A DNA stretch of 64,000 nt from Brevibacillus aydinogluensis (GTDB lineage Bacteria > Bacillota > Bacilli > Brevibacillales > Brevibacillaceae), in the NCBI RefSeq assembly GCF_031954365.1, contig NZ_JAUSVZ010000002.1, one strand, 5' to 3'. Below are positions 7,103 to 15,888 of this stretch, piece after piece. The position numbers and the translations under genes are program-made. The notes under the pieces were generated by a model. The model saw only the letters and a program-made list of their open reading frames with translations, did not search any database and was not told the DNA's origin. The stretch's first letter is position 1, and each line of letters begins with the position of its first letter.

Positions 7103-7639
7103 ATGTACCCGCACCCCTATCTGGAATACCTGGTCCAGTTCCACGCCGAACGGGACTACTTCGAATGTCACGAAATTTTGGAAGAGTACTGGAAAAGTGA
7201 GGCCGGACAGCGCAGCCCCGTCTGGGTCGGGCTGATTCAGATCGCCGTCGGGCTGTACCACCACCGCAGAGGGAATCAGGCCGGCGCCGTCAAAATGATG
7301 AACAGCGCCCTGCGCATCCTGGAGCAGCAGCAGGAAGCAATCGGCCGTCTCGGTCTGGAACCCGCCACCCTGCTTCACCTTCTCCACGACGTCGTCACCG
7401 AGATGGAGGCTGGCGCTCCGTACCGCAGCATCTCACTGCCGATTGCTGATCCAAACTTGCGCCTGCGCGTGCAGCAGATGTGTGCGGAACGGGGATTGCC
7501 ATGTGATCGGCCAAGCGACATGGGCAACCGGTATCTGCTGCACAAGCACACCTTGCGCGACCGCAGCGCCGTCATCGCCGAGCGGGCCCGCCAGCTCTCG
7601 CTTCGGGACCGGCACAAACAAAACGGGCAATCGCGCTGA
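7103..7639 (+). CDS. DUF309 family protein
   Basis: 178 residues. The N-terminal half carries the DUF309 signature: FNAERDYFECHEILE-like (here ERDYFECHEILEEYWKS), then VGLIQIAVGLYHHRRGN and GAVKMMNSALRIL. DUF309 proteins are small all-helical proteins of unknown activity, with conserved His and Glu residues in the ECHEVLE motif. The C-terminal half continues with Arg-rich helices. The start ATG 7103 has GAGGAG upstream. It is convergent with the CPBP protease gene, 15 bp apart. Confidence 0.88.
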   Translation: MYPHPYLEYLVQFHAERDYFECHEILEEYWKSEAGQRSPVWVGLIQIAVGLYHHRRGNQAGAVKMMNSALRILEQQQEAIGRLGLEPATLLHLLHDVVTEMEAGAPYRSISLPIADPNLRLRVQQMCAERGLPCDRPSDMGNRYLLHKHTLRDRSAVIAERARQLSLRDRHKQNGQSR

Positions 7640-7654
7640 ATCCCGCCGTCACAT

Positions 7655-8341
7655 TCAGCCCATGTACACCCAGAAGACCAATGCGAGAATGATGCCCAAA
7701 TCGGCCAGCATGTGGCTGAACCACGTGGCGTACACGGCGGGAAACACACCCTTGAGCCACCCCCAGAATACGCCGATGGCCAGCACCATGAGTGTAATCC
7801 ACACACCCCACCGCCAGCCGAACAGAACGGTGGCCACCAGCAGATGATACAGGCAAAAAAAGAAGCTGCTGAGCAGTACAGCAGCGAAGCGGGACATGGC
7901 AGCCAGCAGCCGCTCCAGGACGAACCCGCGCCAAAACAGCTCTTCCAACAGCGAATTGACGGCTGTCATGTACAGCGAAAACCACCAGAGCGCCTGCCAG
8001 GTGAGTCCCCATCGTTCCAGCACGGCGCGGATCTCTTCCGGCTGCACCCCGGAGGCGAAAAGCAGCCGGATCCCGGCGAGAATTCCCGTCAACATGAACG
8101 CTCCCGCAGCTAGCCCCCAGACCGTCCCCTGCTTGTCAAAGGGGAGCCACGCACGCCGCCAACTGTCGGGCAATCCCCCTTCCCACCATCCGTGCAGCAG
8201 GGGAATGCCGAGGCAGACCAGCAGGTGAAATGAGACGAACGTGACAGCCAGACTCTCCCTTTCCACCAATCCGTAATAAACAGCCAACGTTGCGATAAAG
8301 CCGTAGGCGATCAACAGCAATAGCGAGCGTTTCCGCTTCAT
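7655..8341 (-). CDS. CPBP-family intramembrane metalloprotease
   Basis: 228 residues from ATG 8341 (AAGGAGA upstream); the open frame extends to 8413 without another good start. About seven or eight hydrophobic helices. The catalytic motifs are all present: NSLLEELFWRGFVLERL (EExxxR), CLYHLL (first His) and WFSHMLADL (second His plus Asp). Bacterial CPBP (CAAX, ABI) proteases act in the membrane; roles include bacteriocin immunity and processing of membrane anchors. No neighbour indicates a substrate. Confidence 0.9.
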   Translation of the reverse strand: MKRKRSLLLLIAYGFIATLAVYYGLVERESLAVTFVSFHLLVCLGIPLLHGWWEGGLPDSWRRAWLPFDKQGTVWGLAAGAFMLTGILAGIRLLFASGVQPEEIRAVLERWGLTWQALWWFSLYMTAVNSLLEELFWRGFVLERLLAAMSRFAAVLLSSFFFCLYHLLVATVLFGWRWGVWITLMVLAIGVFWGWLKGVFPAVYATWFSHMLADLGIILALVFWVYMG

Positions 8342-8511
8342 AAAAATTCTCCTTGCTCCCCAATCCAATCTGATGCCCTTAGCTTCCCCCCAGTGCCGGC
8401 AAGCCATACCCAACTGAAACCAACAGAGTCATATACAAACCAGTGGGCAGGTGGTATACTGTTTGAATCGGATTGATAAAATGATTTTGATTAAAACGGA
8501 GAGTGGCTGCC

Positions 8512-9714
8512 ATGTTGTGGCGAAATCGTACGTTTCTCCTGTTAATGATCGGGGAAGTGATCACCGGATCGGGGCTGTGGATTTCCATAATCGCCAATCT
8601 GCAGTTCATGCAGCATCTGATCCCGTCTGACGCGCTCAAAGGGCTGATCCTGATGAGCGGCCTGGTGGTAAGCATCCTGCTGGCACCCAAGGCAGGCGTC
8701 GTCATCGACCGCTCCGACAAGCGTCGGATCATGCTGGTGTCCAGCCTGGTTCGCTGTCTGAGTCCCATCTGCATGTTTCCTGCCATCGCGCACGACTCGC
8801 TCGGGTGGATGGTCGTTTCCCTGATCATCATGCAGGCGTCCGCCGCCTTTTACTTCCCTACCCTGCAGGCATCGCTGCCCGCGATCCTGCCGTCGTCGGA
8901 ACTGCTCAAGGCGAACAGCGTCTATCTGAACATTTCCACGCTGTCCCGCATCGGCGGAACCGCGATCGGCGGTGTCCTCGTCGCCTCGATGGATCTTCGG
9001 ATGCTCTACGCGCTGTCCGTTGTTGCCTACATCATCGTGACGCTGTTGACCTTGCTGCTGCGAATTCCGCCAATCGCCTCCCACAAACAGCAGGAGAAGG
9101 TGGAGTTTCGTGAAGTGCTGACGATCACCAAAAAGGATCCGGTCCTGCTCGTCGGGCTGGTGAACATGGGGTTGATCACGCTGTTCCTCGGCGGCATCAA
9201 CTTGCTGGTGCTTAACTTCAGCGAAATCCAGCAGGCGCCCGAAATGATGGGCTGGATCTACGGGGTGGAGGGGACCGGCATTCTAGTGGGCGGACTGCTG
9301 GCCAAGCGCTGGATCGGCGGACGCAACCTGATCGTCGTATCCGCTGCCCTCTTGTTTTCGTTTGCCCTGGCCCAATACGGAATGTCATTCGCGGAAAACC
9401 GGATCATGGTGCTGGCCTCGTTTGCACTGTTCGGCATGACCGTCGCCTTTTTCTTCCCGGTCACCACGACTGTGTTTCAGCGACGGCTGGAGGAACATCA
9501 GCAGGGGCGTTTCTTCTCTTTCCGCAACATGCTGGATCGCGGCGTTTTCCTGATCGCCCTGGGTACGACCGGCGTCTGCCTCGACCTTATGGGAATCTCC
9601 GGCTACATGCTGGTGATCGCCACCGCCACCCTGCTGACGGGCGTGGTCACGCTGTCCTACAGCATCAAAAACAAGCTGGACGTCCGAGAGACAGATAAAC
9701 CGGCGGCGGCGTAG
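8512..9714 (+). CDS. MFS transporter (macrolide-efflux/enterobactin-exporter-like)
   Basis: 400 residues from ATG 8512 (GGAGAG 8 bases upstream); a GTG at 8503 overlaps that site and is rejected. Twelve hydrophobic helices. The short loop GVVIDRSDKRRIMLVS between helices 2 and 3 is the major-facilitator signature in the MefA/EntS-like branch (D-R-x-D-K-R). Substrates in this branch are drugs or siderophores; nothing in the neighbourhood narrows it. It is divergent from the CPBP gene. Confidence 0.88.
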   Translation: MLWRNRTFLLLMIGEVITGSGLWISIIANLQFMQHLIPSDALKGLILMSGLVVSILLAPKAGVVIDRSDKRRIMLVSSLVRCLSPICMFPAIAHDSLGWMVVSLIIMQASAAFYFPTLQASLPAILPSSELLKANSVYLNISTLSRIGGTAIGGVLVASMDLRMLYALSVVAYIIVTLLTLLLRIPPIASHKQQEKVEFREVLTITKKDPVLLVGLVNMGLITLFLGGINLLVLNFSEIQQAPEMMGWIYGVEGTGILVGGLLAKRWIGGRNLIVVSAALLFSFALAQYGMSFAENRIMVLASFALFGMTVAFFFPVTTTVFQRRLEEHQQGRFFSFRNMLDRGVFLIALGTTGVCLDLMGISGYMLVIATATLLTGVVTLSYSIKNKLDVRETDKPAAA

Positions 9715-9807
9715 GGCTTCTTTAAGAAAAGACAGCGAATCGCTTTCCCCTTTTTCTGCAAAAAGGTGTACACTAGAGATATCATGGGCCAAGGAGGGAC
9801 TACTTTC

Positions 9808-10287
9808 ATGCAGATTTTATCGTCCACAGCCCTGGGCATGCTGCTGCCACTGCTTATGGCGACAGTGGTGATCGTCCTGCGCATGCGCGGGTCCAGAAAG
9901 CCGGTGTCCGTGCGGCGCATCATCCTGCCGCCCCTGTTCATGTCTACCGGTTTTGCGATGTTTCACTTTCCGGAAACGGCCACGCCGCTCATCTATGACG
10001 TGATCGCCTTTTTCACCGGGATGATCTTTTCCATCCCGTTGATCCTCACATCCCGCTTCGAAATCGTCGGCCAGGACGTCTATCTGAAACGGTCCCGAGC
10101 CTTTTTCGGCATCCTCGTCGTCCTGGTGATAATCCGCTTTGCCATGAAACTGTGGGTAAACGATTCGCTGACGATCATGCAAACAGCGGGACTGTTCTTC
10201 GTCCTCGCCTACGGCATGATCGTTCCGTGGCGACTGGCGATGCTGTACATGTACCGCCAATTGGTCAAAAAGACAGTGAGAACCTGA
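9808..10287 (+). CDS. CcdC family membrane protein
   Basis: 159 residues from ATG 9808, with AAGGAGGG 10 bases upstream. Four or five membrane helices. The segment SVRRIILPPLFMSTGFAMF, a short FHFPET stretch and a loop LTSRFEIVGQDVYLKRSRAF are characteristic of the CcdC/DUF1453 family. B. subtilis CcdC lies next to the cytochrome c maturation protein CcdA, but its role is not established. Here it is not next to other maturation genes. Confidence 0.85.
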   Translation: MQILSSTALGMLLPLLMATVVIVLRMRGSRKPVSVRRIILPPLFMSTGFAMFHFPETATPLIYDVIAFFTGMIFSIPLILTSRFEIVGQDVYLKRSRAFFGILVVLVIIRFAMKLWVNDSLTIMQTAGLFFVLAYGMIVPWRLAMLYMYRQLVKKTVRT

Positions 10288-10294
10288 CAACGAT

Positions 10295-10333
10295 GAGCAG
10301 AACCTCTGACGCCGAGGTCACTGCTCTTTTTTT
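10295..10333 (+). terminator. Terminator after the CcdC gene
   Basis: GAGCAG-ACCTC / GAGGT-CTGCTC stem followed by TTTTTTT. Confidence 0.85.
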
Positions 10334-10356
10334 GCCCTCGTTTTCCCAAGAAAAAA

Positions 10357-10390
10357 CCCTCCAATCGGTCGATTCCAACCGTTTGGAGGG
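10357..10390 (-). terminator. Terminator after the amino-acid permease gene
   Basis: CCCTCCAA-CGGT / ACCG-TTTGGAGGG stem with TTTTTT on the minus strand, 36 bp beyond the permease stop. Confidence 0.8.
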
Positions 10391-10426
10391 AAGGAGCGCT
10401 TTCGGTTTGTCAGGCTGATGGTTGGC

Positions 10427-11758
10427 TCATCGGCTCGCATCGGCGGACTTCATTTTTCGCTGCCCGCGCCAGAAAAACGGAAGACCCAAGAGCGTAATGG
10501 CAATGGCCGCCAGCGTATTCACCGGATTGGTGAGCAGCGTGCTCGCAAGGATATAGAGCGAACCGGCGATGGCGAACAGCGGCACGATCGGATAGAGCGG
10601 CACGCTGTAAGCGCGTGTCTGTCCCCCTTGACGTCTGCGCAGGATGAACAGGGCGACGAAGGCCAAAATGTAAAACAGGTAGACGGAGAAAATGGCCAGC
10701 TCGGACAAGTGGTCGGGATTGCTCACCACCATCATGATCACAGCGATCAGTGCTTGTGAGAAAATGGCGGCTACCGGTGTGCCGTAGGCGGTATGGATGC
10801 GGGAGAGCCAGCGGGAGCCAGGAAGCTGGCCGCGCTCTGCCATGGCGAACGGCACACGGGGAAACGCCAGGATTTTGCCGTTGAGGCAGCCAAAGATGGA
10901 GACGAGAATCCCGACGCTGATCAGCCTGCCGCCCCATTCGCCAAACAAGTGCGACGCTGCTGCACCTGCGGCGTTTTCCCCCAAGCGCACAATCTCGGAT
11001 GCAGGCATCAGATGGAGCAGAGCCGCATTGACCGACAGATACGCCAGTGTCACCACGAGCAGACCGCCGATGATGGCACGCGGCAGCACTTTGGCGGGGT
11101 TCTTCATCTCTCCGGCCATGAAGCCGACCAACATCCAGCCGTCGTAGGCCCACAGCGTAGCCAACACGGCCGCCCCAAAGCTGATCTCGGCGGCCACGCC
11201 GCTGTCGGCCCCCCAAATCTGTCCGTTTCCTTTCCACATACCAAACACGGCGATCAGCGCGATTGGCACCAGCTTGCCGAAGGTGGCTGCCGTTTGGACG
11301 AAGCCCCCGTACCGGGTTCCCAGGCTGTTGACCACGGTCAGCAGGAGCACCGTACCGACCGCGATCGGCAGTTTCCATGCACCGTCCCAGCCAAACAGGT
11401 GGACGAGCAACGAACCAAAATACAAGCCAAGTGCGCCGATTACCGCCGGGCCGTAGATGACTGACTGCACCCATCCAGCGAGAAAGCCCCACACCTTTCC
11501 GTACACTTCTTCCAGATAGACGTACAGCCCCCCTGTCTTGGGGATTTGCGTGCCCACCTCGGCGATGGTCAACCCGCTCGCCAGCGTGATCAGTCCTCCC
11601 ACGATCCACGCCCACAGTGCCAGCGTGGAGTCACCGGCGTATTCAATCACCTTGCCCGGCTTCATGAATATGCCCGAGCCGATGACAGTCCCGATCACCA
11701 ACGATGTAGCCAACGTTAACCCCACTTCTTTTTGCAGCGTACGTTGCTGTACCTCCAC
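10427..11758 (-). CDS. APC-superfamily amino acid permease (LAT/SteT-like)
   Basis: 443 residues with twelve hydrophobic helices. Helix 1 contains the substrate-binding GSGIF motif (VIGTVIGSGIFMKPG), and helix 2-3 has EVGTQIPKTGGLYVYL, as in SteT-type serine/threonine exchangers and other LAT-family bacterial permeases. GTG 11758 is used as start, with GGGGG upstream. The exact amino acid is not readable. Monocistronic, ending in its own terminator. Confidence 0.9.
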   Translation of the reverse strand: MEVQQRTLQKEVGLTLATSLVIGTVIGSGIFMKPGKVIEYAGDSTLALWAWIVGGLITLASGLTIAEVGTQIPKTGGLYVYLEEVYGKVWGFLAGWVQSVIYGPAVIGALGLYFGSLLVHLFGWDGAWKLPIAVGTVLLLTVVNSLGTRYGGFVQTAATFGKLVPIALIAVFGMWKGNGQIWGADSGVAAEISFGAAVLATLWAYDGWMLVGFMAGEMKNPAKVLPRAIIGGLLVVTLAYLSVNAALLHLMPASEIVRLGENAAGAAASHLFGEWGGRLISVGILVSIFGCLNGKILAFPRVPFAMAERGQLPGSRWLSRIHTAYGTPVAAIFSQALIAVIMMVVSNPDHLSELAIFSVYLFYILAFVALFILRRRQGGQTRAYSVPLYPIVPLFAIAGSLYILASTLLTNPVNTLAAIAITLLGLPFFWRGQRKMKSADASR

Positions 11759-11860
11759 GTTGTTCCCCCTATCTGACCGACAAATTACTTAACAATCTAC
11801 ACACATAATAACATGAACGTACGTGATTTCTTGTTTTTTCAATTTTACTAAAAAAAGAAA

Positions 11861-11881
11861 AAGAGCCGCTTGGGCTCTTTC
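11861..11881 (-). terminator. Terminator of the transporter/cyclodeaminase operon
   Basis: AAAGAGCC / GGCTCTTT stem followed on the minus strand by TTTTTC and further T-rich sequence; it overlaps the stop of the glyoxalase-like gene. Confidence 0.8.
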
Positions 11882-12683
11882 ACCACTCATACCATCCGCC
11901 GTACAGTTCGTGGCGCATCGCTTGGCCTCGACCGGCAAAGCGGACCACAAACGGCATCTCTCCGCGGGTCAGCAGCGCGTCACGGGCCAATCCCTCCCCC
12001 AACGGCTGGCACAGCACGACACCCCCGCCGAAAAACGGCAAAGTCCGGCAGCGGGCGTTCAGCGCTTCATCGACAAATGCGTCCGCGGCCTGCAGGCCAA
12101 ACCACCGCTGCCAGCGTTCCGCCGCTTCGTCCGCGTCGTGCGCCGCCACGCAGACGCTCGTGAGGGCATGCGCTCCATTGGGATGCGAAGCTATCACACC
12201 ACGGCGGGTGAGATCGTCCCGCCGCTCGTCGTCGCTCTGTTCCCACTGGATCAAAAACGGCATACGCCCCCTCTCCTCCGGCGGCTCCGCAAACAACATC
12301 TGCCAGCGGATCACCGTGCCGTCGTCCCGCATCCTGCTGCCCGGTAGCGGACCGATTACGTTCATCCCGCGCTCGTGAAAATACTCCGCCCAACGTGTAA
12401 TTTCGCGCGTCCGCAGGGCAATTTGCCCCATGCCCTCGCCCACTGCCGCGTCCTTCACCAACTGCCGGACCAGGGGATTGTCAGACCGCTCAGCCACCTG
12501 CGGGTACTCCACAGCGAGAAATTCCACATAGGCAAGATCGAAGTAGATGAGGCTGTTGCAAGTCCCCCAGGCCTCGTGCCGGCCGCCCGCCAGCGCGTGA
12601 AATCCTTTGGTTTGCATGTGCTCCGCCGCCTCGACGGGTGGGCGGCGAAGAAAGTGTACCAGATGATCAAACGCAAGTTCCAT
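11880..12683 (-). CDS. Glyoxalase-like (VOC superfamily) domain protein
   Basis: 267 residues from ATG 12683 (GGGAG upstream), beginning MELAFDHLVHFLRRP. The opening FDHLVHF strand, HALAGGRHEAWGTCNSLIYF and AYVEFLAVE are the pattern of the glyoxalase-like domain with the metal-binding His/Glu positions (His near residue 6, Glu near residue 61). The second half repeats the fold less clearly. It is the last gene of a unit with an ornithine cyclodeaminase-like enzyme and an MHS transporter. The substrate is unknown. Confidence 0.82.
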   Translation of the reverse strand: MELAFDHLVHFLRRPPVEAAEHMQTKGFHALAGGRHEAWGTCNSLIYFDLAYVEFLAVEYPQVAERSDNPLVRQLVKDAAVGEGMGQIALRTREITRWAEYFHERGMNVIGPLPGSRMRDDGTVIRWQMLFAEPPEERGRMPFLIQWEQSDDERRDDLTRRGVIASHPNGAHALTSVCVAAHDADEAAERWQRWFGLQAADAFVDEALNARCRTLPFFGGGVVLCQPLGEGLARDALLTRGEMPFVVRFAGRGQAMRHELYGGWYEW

Positions 12684-12784
12684 GTACTCCCGCCTTTCCG
12701 ATATCGTTTCCGCACATCCAGCAGCGTGGATCTGCGCGCGCAGCGTGCTGCCCGGACGCACACCTCCGTGCCGGCAGATTGCTC

Positions 12785-13774
12785 CTACAGCGTCACGGTC
12801 GTACCTGCTCCCAGCCGCTTCGCCTTTTCGTAGACGGCGCAAGCCACCATCGTATCCAGGAAGGCAATCCCCACCGATTTGTACAGGGTGATTTCCTCGT
12901 CTGTCTCCCGCCCCGGTTTTTGGCCGGTGATCAGTTCACCGATTTCGCCATACAGCCGGTCGATCGACCACTCCCCCTGCTGAATCGGCTTGATCAGATC
13001 GCCCGCTTCGTGCAGGGCCCCTTCCTTGGTGTCCACCACCACTTTCCTGCAGCGGTTCAACGTAACCGCGTCAAATTCCTGCATGTGCGGCTGATAGGCG
13101 CCGATCGCGTTGATGTGGGTACCGGGGCGCAGGATGCTGCCGTCAAACAGCGGCTCGGTCGCCTTGGTGCTCAACACCACGATATCGGCGGCAGACACGG
13201 CTTCGTCAGCGTCGTCGACACATGTGATGCTTCCCTTCCACTCCGGGTAGAGCGAGTATATCCGGTCGGCGAGCTGCTCCGCGCGCGCTCGCGTCCGGTT
13301 GTACAGCCAAAACCGCTCGATCGGGCGCACCGCCATGATCGCCTGCACCTGCCCCAGCGCCTGGGCACCGCACCCCAGCACAGCGCAGCTTCGGGCATCC
13401 GGGCGCGCCAGCAGCCTGGTCGCCACACCGCTGCTCGCGCCGGTGCGCAGAACAGTCAGCCAGGTGGCATCCATCAGCGCCACATGCCGTCCGCTTTTTG
13501 CTTCCGTCAGCAGCGTGACCCCCTGCAGGGACGGCAGCCCTTTTTCCACATTTTGCGGAAAGATGCTGACCACTTTCACCGCCGTGTATTCGATCTCCTC
13601 CACGAACGACGGCATGTACAGCGTCACCGCTCCCCGCTTTTCGTGGGCGATCACGGTACGAACCGGTGTGACCGTGCCGCCCGCCGCCTCGTGCCGAAAC
13701 GCCATTTCCACGTCCCGCAGGCATTCTTCCATCGTGTACAGCTCGCGTATCTCTTCCTGGGACAGTACCAGCAT
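12785..13774 (-). CDS. Ornithine cyclodeaminase / mu-crystallin family protein
   Basis: 329 residues from ATG 13774 (GGAGG 7 bases upstream). The NAD-binding Rossmann part starts at SCAVLGCGAQALGQVQAI. The N-terminal dimerisation part contains GAVTLYMPSF, TAVKVVSIFP and the loop MDATWLTVLRTGA, typical of the family. DTKEGALHEAGDL and the acidic residues fit the ornithine cyclodeaminase/alanine dehydrogenase/ketimine reductase group. Members deaminate L-ornithine to proline, reduce cyclic ketimines or act in opine-like metabolism; specificity cannot be assigned. It follows the MHS transporter gene by 18 bp, so the imported compound is probably its substrate. Confidence 0.9.
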   Translation of the reverse strand: MLVLSQEEIRELYTMEECLRDVEMAFRHEAAGGTVTPVRTVIAHEKRGAVTLYMPSFVEEIEYTAVKVVSIFPQNVEKGLPSLQGVTLLTEAKSGRHVALMDATWLTVLRTGASSGVATRLLARPDARSCAVLGCGAQALGQVQAIMAVRPIERFWLYNRTRARAEQLADRIYSLYPEWKGSITCVDDADEAVSAADIVVLSTKATEPLFDGSILRPGTHINAIGAYQPHMQEFDAVTLNRCRKVVVDTKEGALHEAGDLIKPIQQGEWSIDRLYGEIGELITGQKPGRETDEEITLYKSVGIAFLDTMVACAVYEKAKRLGAGTTVTL

Positions 13775-13792
13775 GACCATTCCTCCATTTTC

Positions 13793-15091
13793 TTACTTGT
13801 CCGCTCCCAAGTCTGCTGCTTTCGTCTCCTTCGCTGCTCCGATGGCGACGAGCGAAATCAACCCGGTCAAGATGATGTACAAAGCGACCGGTACCCACGA
13901 GTTGGCAAACACGTCAAGCAGCCAGGTAGCAATCAGCGGAGCGGTCCCGCCAGCGATGGCTGCCCCTATCTGATAGCCGAGGGACACACCGGTGTAGCGC
14001 ACCTCTGTCCTGAAAATCTCGGAAAACAGCGTTCCCAGAACAGCCGTCACCGGCGCCCAGAGGATGCCCAGTCCGATCACCGTGGCCGCCGTCAGCCAAA
14101 ACGCCGACTTGAGCGAAAGCAGATAAAAGTATGGAAACGCAAACAGCATGATCGCCACAGTGCCGCCGATGTAGAGCGGTTTGCGTCCGGCCCTATCCGA
14201 CCATTTGCCCATAAACGGAATCGCGATAGTGGCCACCAGCGTGGCGATCGTCACCGCGTTCAGCGCAGTCACCTGGTCGTAGTCGAGGTACTTCGTCGCG
14301 TAGGCGATCACAAACGTTGAGAAAATGTAGAACGGTCCGGTCTCCACCACTTTGGCCCCAATGGCGATCAGAACGGACTTCCAGTGGTAGCGGAGCGTGT
14401 CCGCCAGCGGCACTTTGGCAATGCTGCCGCTTTGCTGCGCGGCACGAAACGCAGGCGTCTCGTCGATGCCGCTGCGAATCCACAGGCCGAGGAAGACGAG
14501 CACGGCACTGAGGACAAACGGCACCCGCCAGCCCCACGCCAGGAACTGTTCTTCCGGCAGCAGGCTCATGAGCGACATGGATAACGTGCCGAGCAGCATG
14601 CCGATGGTCACGCCCATCTGGGGAATGCTGCCGTAGAAGCCGCGTTGGTCGTTTCGTGCGTATTCTACAGCCAGGAGCAGGGCGCCGCCCCACTCGCCGC
14701 CAATCCCCAGCCCCTGCACCAGACGAAGGATGAACAGCAGGATCGGGGCCCACACGCCAATCGTGTCGTATCCAGGCAAAAGGCCGATCAGGACCGTCGC
14801 CGTCCCCATCAGCGAAAGCGTCAGCACCAGCGTCTTTTTTCGTCCGACCTTGTCGCCGATATGACTGAAGATGAGGCCTCCCAACGGACGAATGAAAAAC
14901 GTCAAGGAAAACGACAGGTAGGAGAGCAGCAGTCCCACCACAGGGTCCGTATTGGGGAAAAACAGCTTGCCAAATGCCAGTGATGCTACCGTCCCGTAGA
15001 GAAAGTAGTCAAACCACTCGATGGAGCTGCCGATCAGACTGGCGACCAACGCTTTGGTGCCCGTCTTCGGCGATACAGCCGTTTGCGCCAT
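13793..15091 (-). CDS. MHS-family MFS transporter (metabolite:H+ symporter)
   Basis: 432 residues from ATG 15091; GGGAGG lies 6 bases upstream, so the ATG at 15097 is rejected. Twelve helices. SLIGSSIEWFDYFLYGTVAS in helix 1 and GGLIFSHIGDKVGRKKTL in loop 2-3 are signatures of the metabolite:H+ symporter family, which includes ProP, ShiA and KgtP. RLVQGLGIGGEWGGALLL is the conserved helix 5 region. Substrates of the family are small organic acids and osmolytes. It is the first gene of the unit with the cyclodeaminase and glyoxalase-like genes. Confidence 0.92.
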   Translation of the reverse strand: MAQTAVSPKTGTKALVASLIGSSIEWFDYFLYGTVASLAFGKLFFPNTDPVVGLLLSYLSFSLTFFIRPLGGLIFSHIGDKVGRKKTLVLTLSLMGTATVLIGLLPGYDTIGVWAPILLFILRLVQGLGIGGEWGGALLLAVEYARNDQRGFYGSIPQMGVTIGMLLGTLSMSLMSLLPEEQFLAWGWRVPFVLSAVLVFLGLWIRSGIDETPAFRAAQQSGSIAKVPLADTLRYHWKSVLIAIGAKVVETGPFYIFSTFVIAYATKYLDYDQVTALNAVTIATLVATIAIPFMGKWSDRAGRKPLYIGGTVAIMLFAFPYFYLLSLKSAFWLTAATVIGLGILWAPVTAVLGTLFSEIFRTEVRYTGVSLGYQIGAAIAGGTAPLIATWLLDVFANSWVPVALYIILTGLISLVAIGAAKETKAADLGADK

Positions 15092-15136
15092 CTGCATCCT
15101 CCCTTTCCTCAAAGACAAATAGTGAATGTACCCCGA

Positions 15137-15166
15137 ATGGTAACGCCCTATTGGCTGAATCGTCAA
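15137..15166 (-). promoter_or_regulatory. Candidate promoter of the MHS transporter operon
   Basis: On the minus strand TTGACG (15161-15166), 18-bp spacer, TACCAT (15137-15142), 46 bp before the start at 15091. Confidence 0.45.
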
Positions 15167-15203
15167 TATTTTCACATAAAATACATGCCTGCATGGCGTC
15201 ATA

Positions 15204-15232
15204 TTGACGTGGGTATGTTTACCAGGTAAGAT
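15204..15232 (+). promoter_or_regulatory. Sigma-A promoter of pncA-pncB
   Basis: TTGACG at 15204-15209, 17-bp spacer, TAAGAT at 15227-15232. It leaves an untranslated leader of about 85 nt before pncA. Divergent from the MHS transporter promoter. Confidence 0.65.
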
Positions 15233-15324
15233 GAAGCCAACTTCCGTAACGACAGTCACGACTTGGCATCGTTTTGGCCGGCTGGCAAACGCCGCGGTCT
15301 ATTGATTCTTTCGGGGGGATAGCG

Positions 15325-15873
15325 ATGAACGCCTTGATAGTGATTGACTATACGAACGATTTCGTGGCAGCCGACGGAGCGCTGACCTGCGGGGAACCGG
15401 CCCAGCGGATCGAACAGCGGATCGCGGAGCTGACCGAGCAGTTCGTGCGCGACGGCCACTACGTCGTCATGGCGGTGGACGCCCACCAGAAGGACGACCC
15501 GTACCACCCGGAAACGCCGCTGTATCCTCCGCACAACATCATCGGCACCGAGGGGCGACGGCTGTACGGAAAGGTGCAGGACGTGTACGAACGGCATGCC
15601 GGACTCATTACCTGGATGGACAAAACCCGCTACAGCGCATTTCAGGGGACCGATCTCGCCCTGCAGCTGCACGCTCGGGGCATTCGCGAAATCCACCTTA
15701 CCGGCGTCTGCACGGACATCTGCGTGCTGCACACGGCGATCGACGGCTTTTACCGCGGGTTTACGGTCGTGATTCACGCCGATGCCGTCGCCAGCTTTAA
15801 CCCGGCCGGTCACGAATGGGCCTTGAACCACTTCAAAAATCAGCTCGGCCTCCAGGTTTTGGCCGATTTGTGA
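15325..15873 (+). CDS. pncA: Nicotinamidase
   Basis: 182 residues from ATG 15325 (GGGGGG upstream). It is a cysteine hydrolase of the isochorismatase superfamily, deamidating nicotinamide to nicotinate. The catalytic triad is visible: Asp in VIDYTNDFV (near residue 10), Lys in MDKTRYSAF, and Cys in the GVCTDICVLHTA motif. The metal-binding VDAHQKDDPYHPE stretch (Asp-x-His) is also present. pncB follows 15 bp downstream, making a nicotinamide salvage operon. Confidence 0.93.
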   Translation: MNALIVIDYTNDFVAADGALTCGEPAQRIEQRIAELTEQFVRDGHYVVMAVDAHQKDDPYHPETPLYPPHNIIGTEGRRLYGKVQDVYERHAGLITWMDKTRYSAFQGTDLALQLHARGIREIHLTGVCTDICVLHTAIDGFYRGFTVVIHADAVASFNPAGHEWALNHFKNQLGLQVLADL

Positions 15874-15888
15874 TAAGGAGACGCCTAG

